Source: Karstenula rhodostoma CBS 690.94 (Eukaryota; Ascomycota; Dothideomycetes; Pleosporales; Didymosphaeriaceae). Taken from it: 64,000 bases of DNA. Each line of letters opens with the position of its first letter. Position 1 is the first letter of the stretch. The translations under genes were made by a program, and so were the position numbers. A model generated the notes under the pieces. It did not search any database. It was not told the DNA's origin and saw only the letters and a program-made list of their open reading frames with translations. Shown here one piece after another: positions 22,401 to 31,523 of this stretch. The DNA lies in assembly GCA_010093485.1 (NCBI GenBank), contig MU001494.1, positions 2,387,937-2,451,936 of the forward strand, read 5' to 3'.

Positions 22401-22884
22401 TGGGTTGGGGAGGTGAGGCGGCCGAGTGTACGGGTGACCTGGCCGAGTCGGTCGGGCTCGTCTCTTTGGTGTGGCGCGAGGTCGTGCGGCTGCTGGGCGA
22501 GGTGGGCACAGGGCTCTTCGCGTCAGCATCTGAGCCATGCTTCGCGCCGTTAAGCCTGTCGAGCGAGTGTCTCCGGCCGTTGACAGCCTCTTTGACGGAA
22601 CGCAGCCGTACGCCATCATCGTCGTCGCTGCGCTCCGTCTTGATTACCTTTGCCTCGGCGCGGTCCTCGTCGGCCTTGGAATCCAGCACGACCGTCTCGG
22701 CCTCGGACGCATTGGCGGCATCGTCGTGGTCGTCGTGGGCGCCATTCTGCAGCGCGCCGAGCGACGGCTTGGGCTGCCGGGGCGGCGATGCAGCCGCAGC
22801 GAGGGCGGTCGGGGCAGCTCTCTCGTCGCGGGTGGCGGGGTGGGTGGTGGGCGAGTTTACGGTGGCATCGCCATTACTGTTCAT
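19477..22884 (-). CDS. hos4: Hos4-like ankyrin-repeat protein (Set3 complex type)
   Basis: Single exon, 1135 aa from MNSNGDATVN; the frame is open 89 codons further upstream but that part looks like leader. Residues 1-295 are disordered, basic and Ser/Pro-rich. Ankyrin repeats lie at about 300-410 (GITPLQKASLHGWEEVVGFL, DTPLIDAVENGHLDVVRIL) and 470-570 (ETPMLVAIGRGHLKIVNLL). A long nuclear-type Lys/Arg/Ser region follows (580-810). Next is a near-continuous Glu/Lys/Arg/Ala helix (about 814-925), predicted to form a coiled coil. A folded C-terminal domain begins GTNRPLHFSGEELG. This order matches filamentous-fungal homologues of yeast Hos4, a subunit of the Set3 histone deacetylase complex that represses meiotic and inducible genes. 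The bias of the coiled-coil codons creates long artificial frames on the other strand. Confidence 0.78.
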   Translation of the reverse strand: MNSNGDATVNSPTTHPATRDERAAPTALAAAASPPRQPKPSLGALQNGAHDDHDDAANASEAETVVLDSKADEDRAEAKVIKTERSDDDDGVRLRSVKEAVNGRRHSLDRLNGAKHGSDADAKSPVPTSPSSRTTSRHTKETSPTDSARSPVHSAASPPQPTGRGRSASTVESRKRKLRDESHPKGFEPPRQKVKTESVREMRQPTSPATPGLGRPHKRSQSTQSFVSGATGRNRKDMTALAVSTERKNWSDDSSENSSSPRPTQTPNLPTQSRSRGRPGRALTSPARTMAPRRVDKFGSTRLARESEKGNLDAVRTAYEAAPEEIDVPDFAGITPLQKASLHGWEEVVGFLITKGCRTDCESNDRDTPLIDAVENGHLDVVRILLNEGHVNPHHQNKKGQRAIDVLPSKNDVDHPEDVDGIEKELRAAMRREVDISAATEEESNAAVTQTKSTSRLLYNEYNTETLIEKAGDGDILAVGELINSNVKINIACGVAASRGGHYDILSILLASGLKPDPDPSKHSETPMLVAIGRGHLKIVNLLLEQDTFNPTRRNREGKTYWEISEERRGPKWEQERDILKQAYEFYSTTRKSPKRVKKEPPNRPTQLKRKSSPLIRRDRSSSPRFNHKPASLTKPTTAPQAPQKSRRLMSGKEMASQNVKRHRRVVDDETSDEDSDEEVRAPVKKSTKPRSYSEGEEHHKSLKRVKGGDEHNPSKKIPRAASHDYSDHDRPKSKMHMKVENEHIKSRLGTDSADEKRVKQKLKPRPMEKDVHNIKKRRASNDSLDDTKVKRTPSVSAKSTPAPPEKAATPDVVRERRLEEHKRAEKQAETKKKAAEEAARKHEEEAARGREEEAARKKKVEEDARKAVEEEAQKKAKAEEEAKRAAEEAEAARKREEEEAQRRAAEEAQRHEELVARQRRVEKLPRALRRACELGTNRPLHFSGEELGVSAIFLPIFYATSADLQVHSSEKVYIPSFQAVGILGLPELDLAKLDEPYSSWPRIPFTPKHRDLLLRQYDVALLAQDFRFPMEGSPDFDYARIQESVKKARQQFLDMEGLYWIEDSVLYPEIEKLQSIQPLLEEIKNVTKRRRVHLAETLTEAVTEKKHKPRKSFMDMVLAHNGVNGVALKVNGDG

Positions 22885-23626
22885 CACGCAGGAAGTGGAC
22901 AGGACCCAGAATCCTGCCTCATGTCGGCCTCTTGGAGCAAGGGACGGGCGAGGGCGGCGCAGGCACAAAGCAGCTCGGTAGCGCGTGGCGCGCGGTCGCT
23001 TTGGATGTCGGGGTGCCGGACAAGGGCTCAGGGATAGCGGCAGGATGGAGCGATGGGTGGTGAAGGTGAGGGTGCAGCGGAGGCAGAGGAGCGAGATACG
23101 GGACGGCGAAGAGAGGCGTTGCGGCGGGCCTGCAGTGCAGCTAGCGACCACTCAGCACCCAGCATCAGCCTGGCCCCAGCAGCCTGCTGCTCGTCTCATC
23201 GAGCCCTGGCCGGCGGCGGCCGTGCGCGGCGCCCTCATGATGATGATGGGCAGTCGGAGTGCTGATGCAGGACGACACGATGGCCGTTTGCAAGCATTTA
23301 TACCGCGACGTGGACGACGGCGGTCGCGGGGCCCTCGCTGGCAGCCGTCGTCCACGTCGAGCCATGTTTCGCGTCCTCAACAACAGCCGCCTGCCCACCG
23401 CGACTGCCTGCCAAAGGACGCTAGCCAGTAGCCAGGTGCGCTCGCCGGGTAATTCACCCTAGCTGCGCGCCAAGCGGCGGTGTGCGCGGCCAGTGTTTTC
23501 TCTCCAGCACCCAACCCAGTGCCAGTGGCAAGCTCCACCGCCGCAATCTCGACTGTTGCGTCTTGACTCTTCACCAACACTGCCCAGTACCCAGTGCCCA
23601 GTACCCAGTGCCCAGTGCCCACGACC
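22885..23626. promoter_or_regulatory. Divergent promoter region, hos4-like / polyprenol reductase
   Basis: GC-rich spacer with no supported gene. It ends in a tandem octamer repeat directly before the plus-strand start codon (listed separately). Confidence 0.45.
23583..23622 (+). repeat. Octamer tandem repeat in the 5' leader
   Basis: Five direct copies of an 8-bp unit alternating CCCAGTAC and CCCAGTGC end four bases before the polyprenol reductase ATG at 23627. It lies in the presumed 5' untranslated region. Confidence 0.85.
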
Positions 23627-24553
23627 ATGGCCATGAAGATGGAGATGGACCTGCTCGCCCCGGCTGCCGTGCGCGCCTTCTACCTCGCCGCCTCGGCTCT
23701 TGTATCGCGACACCGTCTCGCTTCTGTACTCACCGACTGACCCTGCTGCTCACTCTAGGTCCTCGTCATACAGGCCACGCCCGCCCTTCGCACCCGCTTT
23801 CTTGCCTACGGCTCGCGTGCAACAGCAGCGAGGCCATCCCACGCCCGCCCGCCGAACCGCCCAGAGCGGCTGCTCGACTATGCTGCGAGTATCCACGTCC
23901 CGCACAACTACTTCACCCACTTCTACGTGGTCTCGGTAGCGAGTTCCGTCTTCTGGGGCTGGAAGCTGCGGCTCTGGGGCGCGGGCGGGCACCTGCCTGT
24001 CTTGTGGGCCCTGATGCTACTCCAGGGCGTGCGACGGCTGGCCGAGTCGTACGCGTATACGTCCTCGAGTAAGAGCACCATGTGGTTTGCGCATTGGATT
24101 CTGGGGCTGCTTTTCTACCTGGCGACCAATGTGGCCATCTGGGTTGACTTGCAGTCAGACATTGGGCCGCAGCGCGAGTCCAGCCCAGCTGCGCTAACCT
24201 GGAAGACTGCCCTTCTCGCACCCGCAATCCTCACAGCTCAGGTCCTCCAGCATGTCTACCATGCATACCTCTACCGGCTCCGCACGCAGAACAACAGCTA
24301 TCAGCTGCCGTCGCACCCGCTCTTTCCGAACCTGCTTTGCCCGCACTACACCTGCGACATCGCTGTGTACGCCCTGCTGTCGTTTCTCGGTGCACCCGCC
24401 GGACGCGCTATCAATTGGACATTGGCAACAGCCGCTTTATTCACAGCTGTCAACCTCGGCGTCACAGCTGCCGGCACGAAGGACTGGTACGAGCAGAGGT
24501 TCGGTGGGGACAAGGTGAACGCGCGGCGGCGCATGATTCCTTGGTTGTGGTAA
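23627..24553 (+). CDS. dfg10: Polyprenol reductase (Dfg10/SRD5A3 type)
   Basis: Two exons, 23627-23701 and 23759-24553, with a 57-nt phase-0 intron (GTATCG..CTCTAG), giving 289 aa. Exon 1 encodes MAMKMEMDLLAPAAVRAFYLAASAL, half of the first membrane helix. The rest shows the steroid 5-alpha-reductase fold: VPHNYFTHFYVVSV, several hydrophobic helices, the QGVRRLAESY motif and the C-terminal FPNLLCPHYTCDI with the catalytic-region His/Tyr. TKDWYEQRFG and a terminal W complete it. The enzyme reduces the alpha-isoprene of polyprenol to dolichol in the ER, needed for N-glycosylation and GPI anchors. The stop is only ten bases from the stop of the convergent aldo/keto reductase gene, so the two 3' ends must overlap. 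Confidence 0.9.
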
Positions 24554-24563
24554 CCTTAGCAAT

Positions 24564-25711
24564 CTACCCAAACCTTTTAGTCACCTCGTCCGGCTTATTC
24601 CCAAATAACGTCTCAATCTCCTGCAAGATGTCAGGCGTCAACTGCCTGTATATAGCCACTGCATGCACCGTCTGCCAGATCTGTTCCGGCCGACTCGCCC
24701 CCGTAATCGCACTCGCAACATTCTCGTTCGCCAGTACCCACGCCATCGACAGCGTCGCAACGTTCGTCCCGAGCCTCTCCGCAATCTCCATCAGTTTCTT
24801 AATCTTACCCTGCTCCTCATCCCACTGAGCTGTCTCTCTCTTCTTCAGTATCACCTGCACAGCCTGTTCACCGCTCGTCTTCAGCCGACTGTCCTCTGGT
24901 ATCCCATCGATGTACTTCCCCGTCAACAGCCCGCCCGCCAGCGGACTGAAAACTGTCAGGCCCAGCCCCCTCCTACTATACAACCCCGCGTTCTTGAACT
25001 CGCCGTCCACCTTGTCCCTTCTCAGAAGCGAGTACCCGGGCTGCTCCACAATAGGCCCAATGAGCCCAAGCCTATCTGCCACAGCCCACGCTTCTTCCAC
25101 CTCGCTGGCAAGCCATTCCGAGGTCCCCCAGTACAAAACTTTGCCGGCGTTGATAAGAAAGTTCATTGCGCGGACGGTTTCCTCGATGGGGGTTTGGCGG
25201 TCGGGGCGGTGCGCGTAGAGAATGTCTACGTAGGAGAGTTGCAGGCGTTGCAACGACGCTTCGGTTCCCTCAATCAGATGCTTCCGCGAGAGGCCCAGGT
25301 TGTTGATCTTTGCGCGGGGACTGCCGACGTGAGCCGAGTGTGCGGCGCCCCAATTGATCTGTAGTCCACGCGTCAGCACCATATATCCTCCTTCCACGCC
25401 TGCCCTTCAGCTATACAAACTACGTCACAACACACATACACCCCCATACCTACTTTAGTCGAAATCACCAAGTCATTCCGCCGCCACCCAAAGTGCCGGA
25501 TCGCGCGCCCAATCACCTTCTCGCTCTCGCCGTCCTGGTACCCCTCGGCGCAGTCGAAGAAATTAATGCCCGCGTCGTAGGCGGCTTGCAGGCACGCAAA
25601 GGTGGCCTCGTCGTCGATGTCTCCGCCGTAGGTTATCCACCCGCCCAGCGAGATGGCGCTGACTTGCAGGCCGGAGCGCCCGACGAAGCGGTATTCCATT
25701 TCGGGTATCAT
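24564..25711 (-). CDS. Aldo/keto reductase, Kv-beta/AKR7-like
   Basis: Two exons, 25454-25711 and 24564-25358, with a 95-nt intron (GTAGGT..ACAG), giving 350 aa from MIPEMEYRF; an upstream in-frame ATG at 25807 would add 32 residues. Catalytic residues of the superfamily are present: Asp in INFFDCAEGYQ with Tyr, Lys in LVISTK just before the intron, and His in DILYAHRPD. NADPH-binding segments are GTSEW, VEQPGYSLLRR, FSPLAGGLLTGKY and the C-terminal SAITGASRPEQI. It resembles the voltage-gated K+ channel beta-subunit-like reductases common in fungi, which reduce aldehydes and ketones. The physiological substrate is unknown. Confidence 0.92.
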
Positions 25712-27293
25712 GGTGCGGGTGTAGAGAAGAGGAGTCGAGGAGGTGGAATTTGTGATGTATGTTGTTGTCGTCTGTTTGCAGGGTCGGCGGGGAGGGAAGT
25801 CGGACATGTGAGCGGGCTGGTGGGGGCGGGGTAGCTAGCAAGTACGAGTTCGATACGATACGACACGATGCGATGCGAGCCGCGCTACTGCAGGGCGGGT
25901 GAATAGGTACCGAGCAGGGGGGAAGCATGTGCGTATTCGGTAGGCGGAGCGCGTTGGGGCTTTGCGAATGGCTCGAGTGACGGACGATTCTGCGACGTGG
26001 GTGTCCCTGAGAAACGGGGGGAATAGGCGTGTGTGTCGGTCCAAGACATGTGTAGAGTGACAACCTTTCTTCGACGGCGGACGTGGGCTTTGTGTTTGTG
26101 CTTCATGGCTCTGGCGTGGTCTAACGCATCGGACGTATACCGCGTCTCCTGCATACACGAGTAGAGCAAATGCCTCGCGTAGAGTGCGAAGAGCCGAGCT
26201 GCCGGGGTTCGCATGCGCGTCGGTAGGGTAGCTGTCTTCCTGTTTCGGCTTGTTTTACACGTGCTTTCAGGCAATGCCGCGTTGTGACGAGAGGTTATGG
26301 TAGGTAGACCTAGGGATCTCTACGGATACCTGGGTCGACGTCTTGCTGTCTGCGTGATGTACAGCCTCTGCATAACATGACTGGCATATTCGAGGGATGC
26401 ATCTGCATTGTAGGCAACAAGAAGACAATAGCGTGTCTTAGTTCAACATCCCTAGCATTCTGGTGAGCTGGTTTGTGAGGGTGCAACAGGAGTTGTGAAC
26501 GGTTTCCGCTGCCGGCGCCCACGCAGCCGCCATGCTAACGCAGGGCTGTGAGAAATTCTTGAGGTGGGGATAACTGACAGCGCAATATGTAGCATCGCTT
26601 GGCGCGATGGAGGGTGCTTCGATGTGTAAGTTAGCAGAGTGAATGGAAATGGAATCATGTGATGAATCAGAGCCTAGCTCTCTGGATAGACTCACGTTAT
26701 AAGATCGAGAAAAAAGTTCAGGAACAAATAACGAACATACACTCTCACACTATCTTGAAACCAATTCCAATATTATAAAGTTTCATGGGATTTTTACATT
26801 GTCCACATTTGTACTCCACACACTCGATAACTCGATCTTTTTGTCATTATTTCCCTCCAGACATTGACCACAGAGCGAAATACCTGAAAATGCTTCATTG
26901 CTCGTCCTGGCAAAAATATATGCAATACACCGGCAACAACACATGCTTTCTGGTGAGAAGAAAATGTGCCCTTTATCTTTTGTCGTACTCATAGTTCGAT
27001 GAGACCGAGCCCTCGATCAACTGCCACAAATGATCGCCTATGACCGCATGAAGCAGGTATCCGAGCATACAAGCTGTCAAAAGATCGACGATGCGAGCGG
27101 AAGCACCACGAGTAGAAGTGCTTCTATCGTAAGTCTTTGGAGAACCTAGCCGACTGGAGCTGCGCGCCCCCGGTCGTGGGTTGCGCGGTTTTTCTTCCCA
27201 TTCCAACACCAACTCCGCTACGTCTTTCCGAAAATTTGGCTGACTCCATAGTCCGCACATACTTTAAAAAAAAATATGCCGAGATCTTTCTTA
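25712..27293. other. Sparse AT-richer region with one coding-like frame
   Basis: Upstream of the aldo/keto reductase the sequence becomes AT-richer to the right. The only frame with protein character runs 26973-27260 on the minus strand (about 95 codons). It contains KDVAELVLEWEEKPRNPR and a hydrophobic helix, IVDLLTACMLGYLLHAVIG. It follows the caspase-like gene on the same strand, but no splice combination in the right phase joins them. Confidence 0.4.
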
Positions 27294-28283
27294 TCAGAGA
27301 CTCTCCTCTCCGCATTGAATACCCTGCTTCTTCTGCAAATTTTTCTGATCTGAACGGAGGAAATATTTCTTGAGGCGGACAAGCCTAATACTAGGCCCAT
27401 CGACCCCGATGAACTCATGGAGAATAGGTTGTGGGGGCCGTCTCTTCTTCCAGAAATTTTCGTGCTTCAGAAGCCCCTTACTGATCCTATCTTTCAATAT
27501 TACCACGAACATTAACTTGCCTGTCTTCGCGATCTCGGCTAAAGAGTTGCATAGGGGCTGCAAATACTGGTTGGCGCATTTCGTTCCCCAGCCACCCATT
27601 GTGATTAGCGTCTTGCGGAATACGCTGGCCTTGCCTTGATTTTCTTCGATAGCGTGAGCGGCGAGACCAGCGTGACAGCAGTTCAGGAAGACCAGCGTAT
27701 CACTAGCCGAGTTCATGATGAGTTGATACATGTCGCTCCAATTGAATGATGAGTCGTAATCACTACCTTGCACATTAGCTCCAACTTTAATGACACAAGG
27801 AAACACTACTGACTTTCATAACGAGAGGATGGGTTGTTTGTTTTGCTTGCTCGCTTTCTGCATGCCTCCATGCCCGCAGTAATAAATGATCTGCAAAGTT
27901 TCTTCGTTGTCGGAGAGCACATGCAAGAAGCTTTCGAGATCTTCTTTTAGATGATACCAGGCGTTCTCCATCTTTATATTCACCACCCTAACATTGTAAT
28001 CGAGCGATTCGAAGGCTGCCGTGACTTGCTTTACTTGTGATTCCAGACCCAGATTATCGAGGACGAACTCTAGAATGAGGACGTCCACTTTCGTGTAAAC
28101 TGAGGGCTCGAGCGATGCTCCGGCTTTCAACGGTATGGCTGCCAGCTTAGGGATGCCTTTTCGGTTTTTAGGGTTCCGCGTCGTCTGTTTCGATACCTTG
28201 GATACGCGGGTATCTTGCTTTAGAATCCTGGTCTCAACTGTAGGCGTCGAAGTTGACCGCTTCCAGAGGTTGGAGAGACCCAT
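27294..28283 (-). CDS. Caspase-like (C14 superfamily) protein, copy 1
   Basis: Two exons, 27823-28283 and 27294-27762, giving 309 aa from MGLSNLWKRS; the frame is open upstream to 28520. The 60-nt intron (GTTATG..GGTAG, GCTAAT branch) is a multiple of three and contains an in-frame TGA. Residues 1-60 are basic and disordered. The p20-like domain starts at YTKVDVLILEF (about 63), with LDYNVRVVNIK, and reaches the catalytic His138 in IIYYCGHGG. The catalytic Cys183 lies in LVFLNCCHAG, where the usual Asp before the Cys pair is Asn181. FRKTLITMGGWG follows, as in family members. It is homologous along its whole length to the divergent gene at 29158-30365. Metacaspase-type proteases act in fungal cell death and stress, but this short form lacks the prodomain; whether it is active is unknown. 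Confidence 0.72.
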
Positions 28284-29157
28284 GAGTTGTAAGTCTGGGT
28301 GTAACCGGCCACCAAGGATGGATGTGTGTGTTTGTGTTTGCGCGGTGGCCCAAAGGAGATGAGTTGAAAGTGGTAGGGTGAGAAGCCAACCCAGTGAGCT
28401 ACAACTTCCTGCCTGCTGCAAGTAGTTACTTGGGTGCTGGCACTGGCGTGGTACATATCTCACCGGGCCGCTTTCTGCTGAAGAAGGCCTGAGTGCCGGG
28501 GGCAGTGGTGTTCCTTGCATCTAGACACGTCACCTGATTATGCCACTTGATACCGTGAATGAGATGGGTTGTCTCAAGAGTTCGAGGCTGTTCGTGTGCT
28601 AAACCCTGTTTGACTGTCACAAGTAAATGTGATAATACAACCACTGCACTCAGAACCTCTAAGAGCCCGGGGTAAGTTCGTTTCAATCCGCTGTATTCCT
28701 CTAAAGCATCTATTACTCATGTAAGGTTTTTGTATAACTTCACGATGCATGAAACGCGTAGTGTTTTCAAAACAGGAGGACAGAGCCACTACCCGTGTTC
28801 CAAGCCAAGGCAGCGATATGTAATGTTTCAGCCTGCTTTTGATGATTCACTACGAGGGAGCAAATGTGGATAATACCATTCATTTTTGCCTTTTCGGTTG
28901 TCCGCCAATCGTTGGCAAATAAATAAAGCCATGATGAGAAATTTGACTATACCGCATGAGTGCACTTTTCAAGTAAAAGACATTGCAAGTCTGTTGCGAC
29001 TGCAGCGTCCTAAGAAATTGATTTAGAAGATTATTGAATTGACAGAGTGCTCATTTTTTCAGGATAAAGACGGTGTTCAGCAATCTACAATAACATCACT
29101 TCTTGGGAGAACATACAGGAAGAACAGATATCATGTAATGTTGATCATACCTAATGA
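28284..29157. promoter_or_regulatory. Shared intergenic region of the caspase-like pair
   Basis: AT-rich spacer between the two divergent caspase-like genes; it must contain both promoters. No repeat or transposon end recognised. Confidence 0.4.
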
Positions 29158-30365
29158 ATGGGAGGGTGGTGTTTGCGCGTGACGGAACAGCAATTAGCGG
29201 AAGGCAGTGCCTCATCCTATAACTATAAGACCTTTTCCCTAGTCCCTTTGATCGTAAATTTCACCACAACTCCATTGCATCGGAAGTATCACTTGATCCG
29301 AAAGACACTTGGAACGGTGGGTGTCGCGAAGAAGCCAACCAAGTCTAGAAGTGCAATCACTGCAAGGGGCCGCACCTCGAAGAAGCAAGTTATTGAGAAA
29401 CTCCTAATTGATCCAGAAGAAAAAGCGAAACGGGCACGAAGGAGATCATCCGTAACCCCGGCCTTGCCGTACTCCCCATACACTAGGGTCGATGTTCGCA
29501 TACTGATCTTTGGCGAGAACGATTTTCCCGGGCTTGATCTTGAGATTCAAGATGTCAAAGTAACTTTTGAGTCTTTCAACTACAACGTCGAGATTATCTA
29601 CATCGGTGTTGAAGATGCATGGCCCAATCTGAAGAAAGAGCTTGAATTCTTCTTCTATGATGCAAACAAAGATACGTTGCAGTTCATCTACTACAGCGGC
29701 CACGGAGGGGAGTATATCCAAACGCACGGTGCCCACAGTGGTTCCCGTACTCATCCCTACTTGGGTAGGTAAGTAAAATCGACTCTCACACTGGGGTATA
29801 TTGAAGTAATCAAGCTAATCTGGACGCAAGTCATGAATCGGATCACCCCAAGTGTTCTGAAATTAATTGGAGCGATGTGAGTCCGCTTATGATGGGATCG
29901 TCAAGCGACACACTTACCATCCTTGATTGTTGTTCTGCCGGTAGCTCTACTTTGTCAGTAAACGTGGAAGATGACGACGTTCCTATTCCGTACCGCAAGG
30001 CACTCATAATTGCAAGTGCCCATGTCCAGACATCATACAAGGGACACCTTGGCTGGGCCCTTTGTCAGGCCCTGAGGAGCATCTCCGAAAATGAATACGA
30101 CATCTCTACGGAGACTCTCCTCTCTAAGATAAACAGCCTGATATTTCGAAGATTTGCGATGTCGCGCAATAAGCCACCACAGGCTCATCATCACATCCTC
30201 CATCGGACTACGAAGCCTAAGATTGTGCTCCATAAATTGGAAAAGAAGAGTGTCTGGAACGGACGGACATATTGTAAGCGTAGAGACTACGCCGTTCTTA
30301 CCGGAATGTCGTCTGAAGGGACCGAGACGGATGAATTTGAAGAGGATAGCATGGATACATCGTAG
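29158..30365 (+). CDS. Caspase-like (C14 superfamily) protein, copy 2
   Basis: Two exons, 29158-29768 and 29831-30365, giving 381 aa. The 62-nt intron has a canonical GTAAGT donor and a GCTAATC branch, but its only in-phase acceptor is AAG (GACGCAAG), a rare site. The N-terminal ~105 residues include a short hydrophobic patch (FSLVPLIVNF) and a very basic segment (KAKRARRRSS). The domain begins YTRVDVRILIFG, reaches His182 in FIYYSGHGG and Cys238 in LTILDCCSAG, with the normal Asp236. PYRKALIIASAH follows, and a C-terminal region ends in an acidic tail. Alignment with copy 1 is clear (VDVxIL, FES.NYNV, EDAWxNLKK/ENAWYHLKE, YYxGHGG, NWSD, CCxAG). Divergent homologues point to a local inverted duplication followed by strong divergence. 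Substrate and partners are unknown. Confidence 0.72.
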
Positions 30366-31523
30366 CATGCCATTGGCCAATGAGCTGACCACATAATTTT
30401 AAGGATATGTGTGAGGAGACTATGAGGGCACCGTTCAGTGTATCTTATGGGTTTTAGAATTACAGATTCGCTGGATGGTCAGATGGTTTAGAACGCTTCT
30501 TTTGTGTTATTGTTGGGCGGCAGTACATATTTGTTTGTTACTTTAAGGAACATCACTTCGTGGTTCGTGTTAATAAGCTAAAACTCATTACATACCTGAA
30601 GTTTGTCTGCAGGTTTCTGGCGACCATATGATTAGCTGACACAAGTCAAGGACACTTGACCCGGAAAGGAAAAGATGAATACGTCCAGCCAATACTGAGA
30701 TGGATATCTAGGTAACCCTAGTGGATATTGGACATATATTTTCAAATGTGTTTAAACCTTTTAATCTATCAGATTCTATTTCAGTCCTGTAAGCTCACTG
30801 ATATCAGTGTGCTCAATCTCGCAAGTGGGATTCGTAGACACTTAGCTTGTCGGACATCTCAAACTTGAGTCAACCTGGGTCAAAGATTTTCTTGGAGACC
30901 CGCGGTCTAGAAACATGTTTTGTGGATACGTTGGAACTAGTCCCGAGCTGGGACAACAGCACGTGCTATTTTGTCGCATGTGACATGTTCGCGCTGGAGT
31001 CCTGCTGCTTCAAGCTCCACGTTCCAAGGTCATCTCTATATTTTGCTGTATGCGCGAAACGCTACGATTGAAAAATTGCACAACCCAAAGCCCGAGGTAC
31101 TTCCCTCTGGCAAAGATTGAGAAATGAAGCAAAACAGGGAAACGTTCGTGATGAAGATTGTGACAAGTGACAGTAGAAAAGCTATCAACATCGACCCACT
31201 GACACGAGCATTAGCGCTTGCATTTTGCGCCGTTTCGTCTTTATCGGAAGCTTAACGGAAGCTTGAATCCTTACAAGCGTCATTTACACGATGATCGACA
31301 CCGCTCCTGCGCACCCTGACGAATGATGTCAGGGTTCCCATAATTAAACGTCACGGTCGTTCAACCATTCAAGTGTTCATGATCCTCCAAATATCTTGCT
31401 ACGTCTACCAATCGCCTTCGCTGGCCCATTGGAATCGAATCTCTTCAATGTCTCCTTGTTCCGTGCAAGCAGACATCACCGCTTGATCGTCCCGCGCAAC
31501 ATCTCGCCGCCAGAACCACAGCA
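30366..31523. other. AT-richer intergenic region, no gene recognised
   Basis: Continues the AT-rich island. A 74-codon frame at 30847-31071 has no recognisable feature. No RNA gene or mobile element seen. Confidence 0.4.

Noticed and set aside
22245..23431. Several overlapping plus and minus frames around the Hos4 start and its upstream region
   Set aside because: Low-complexity Arg/Pro/Ala frames caused by GC-rich sequence; none has a credible start or domain.
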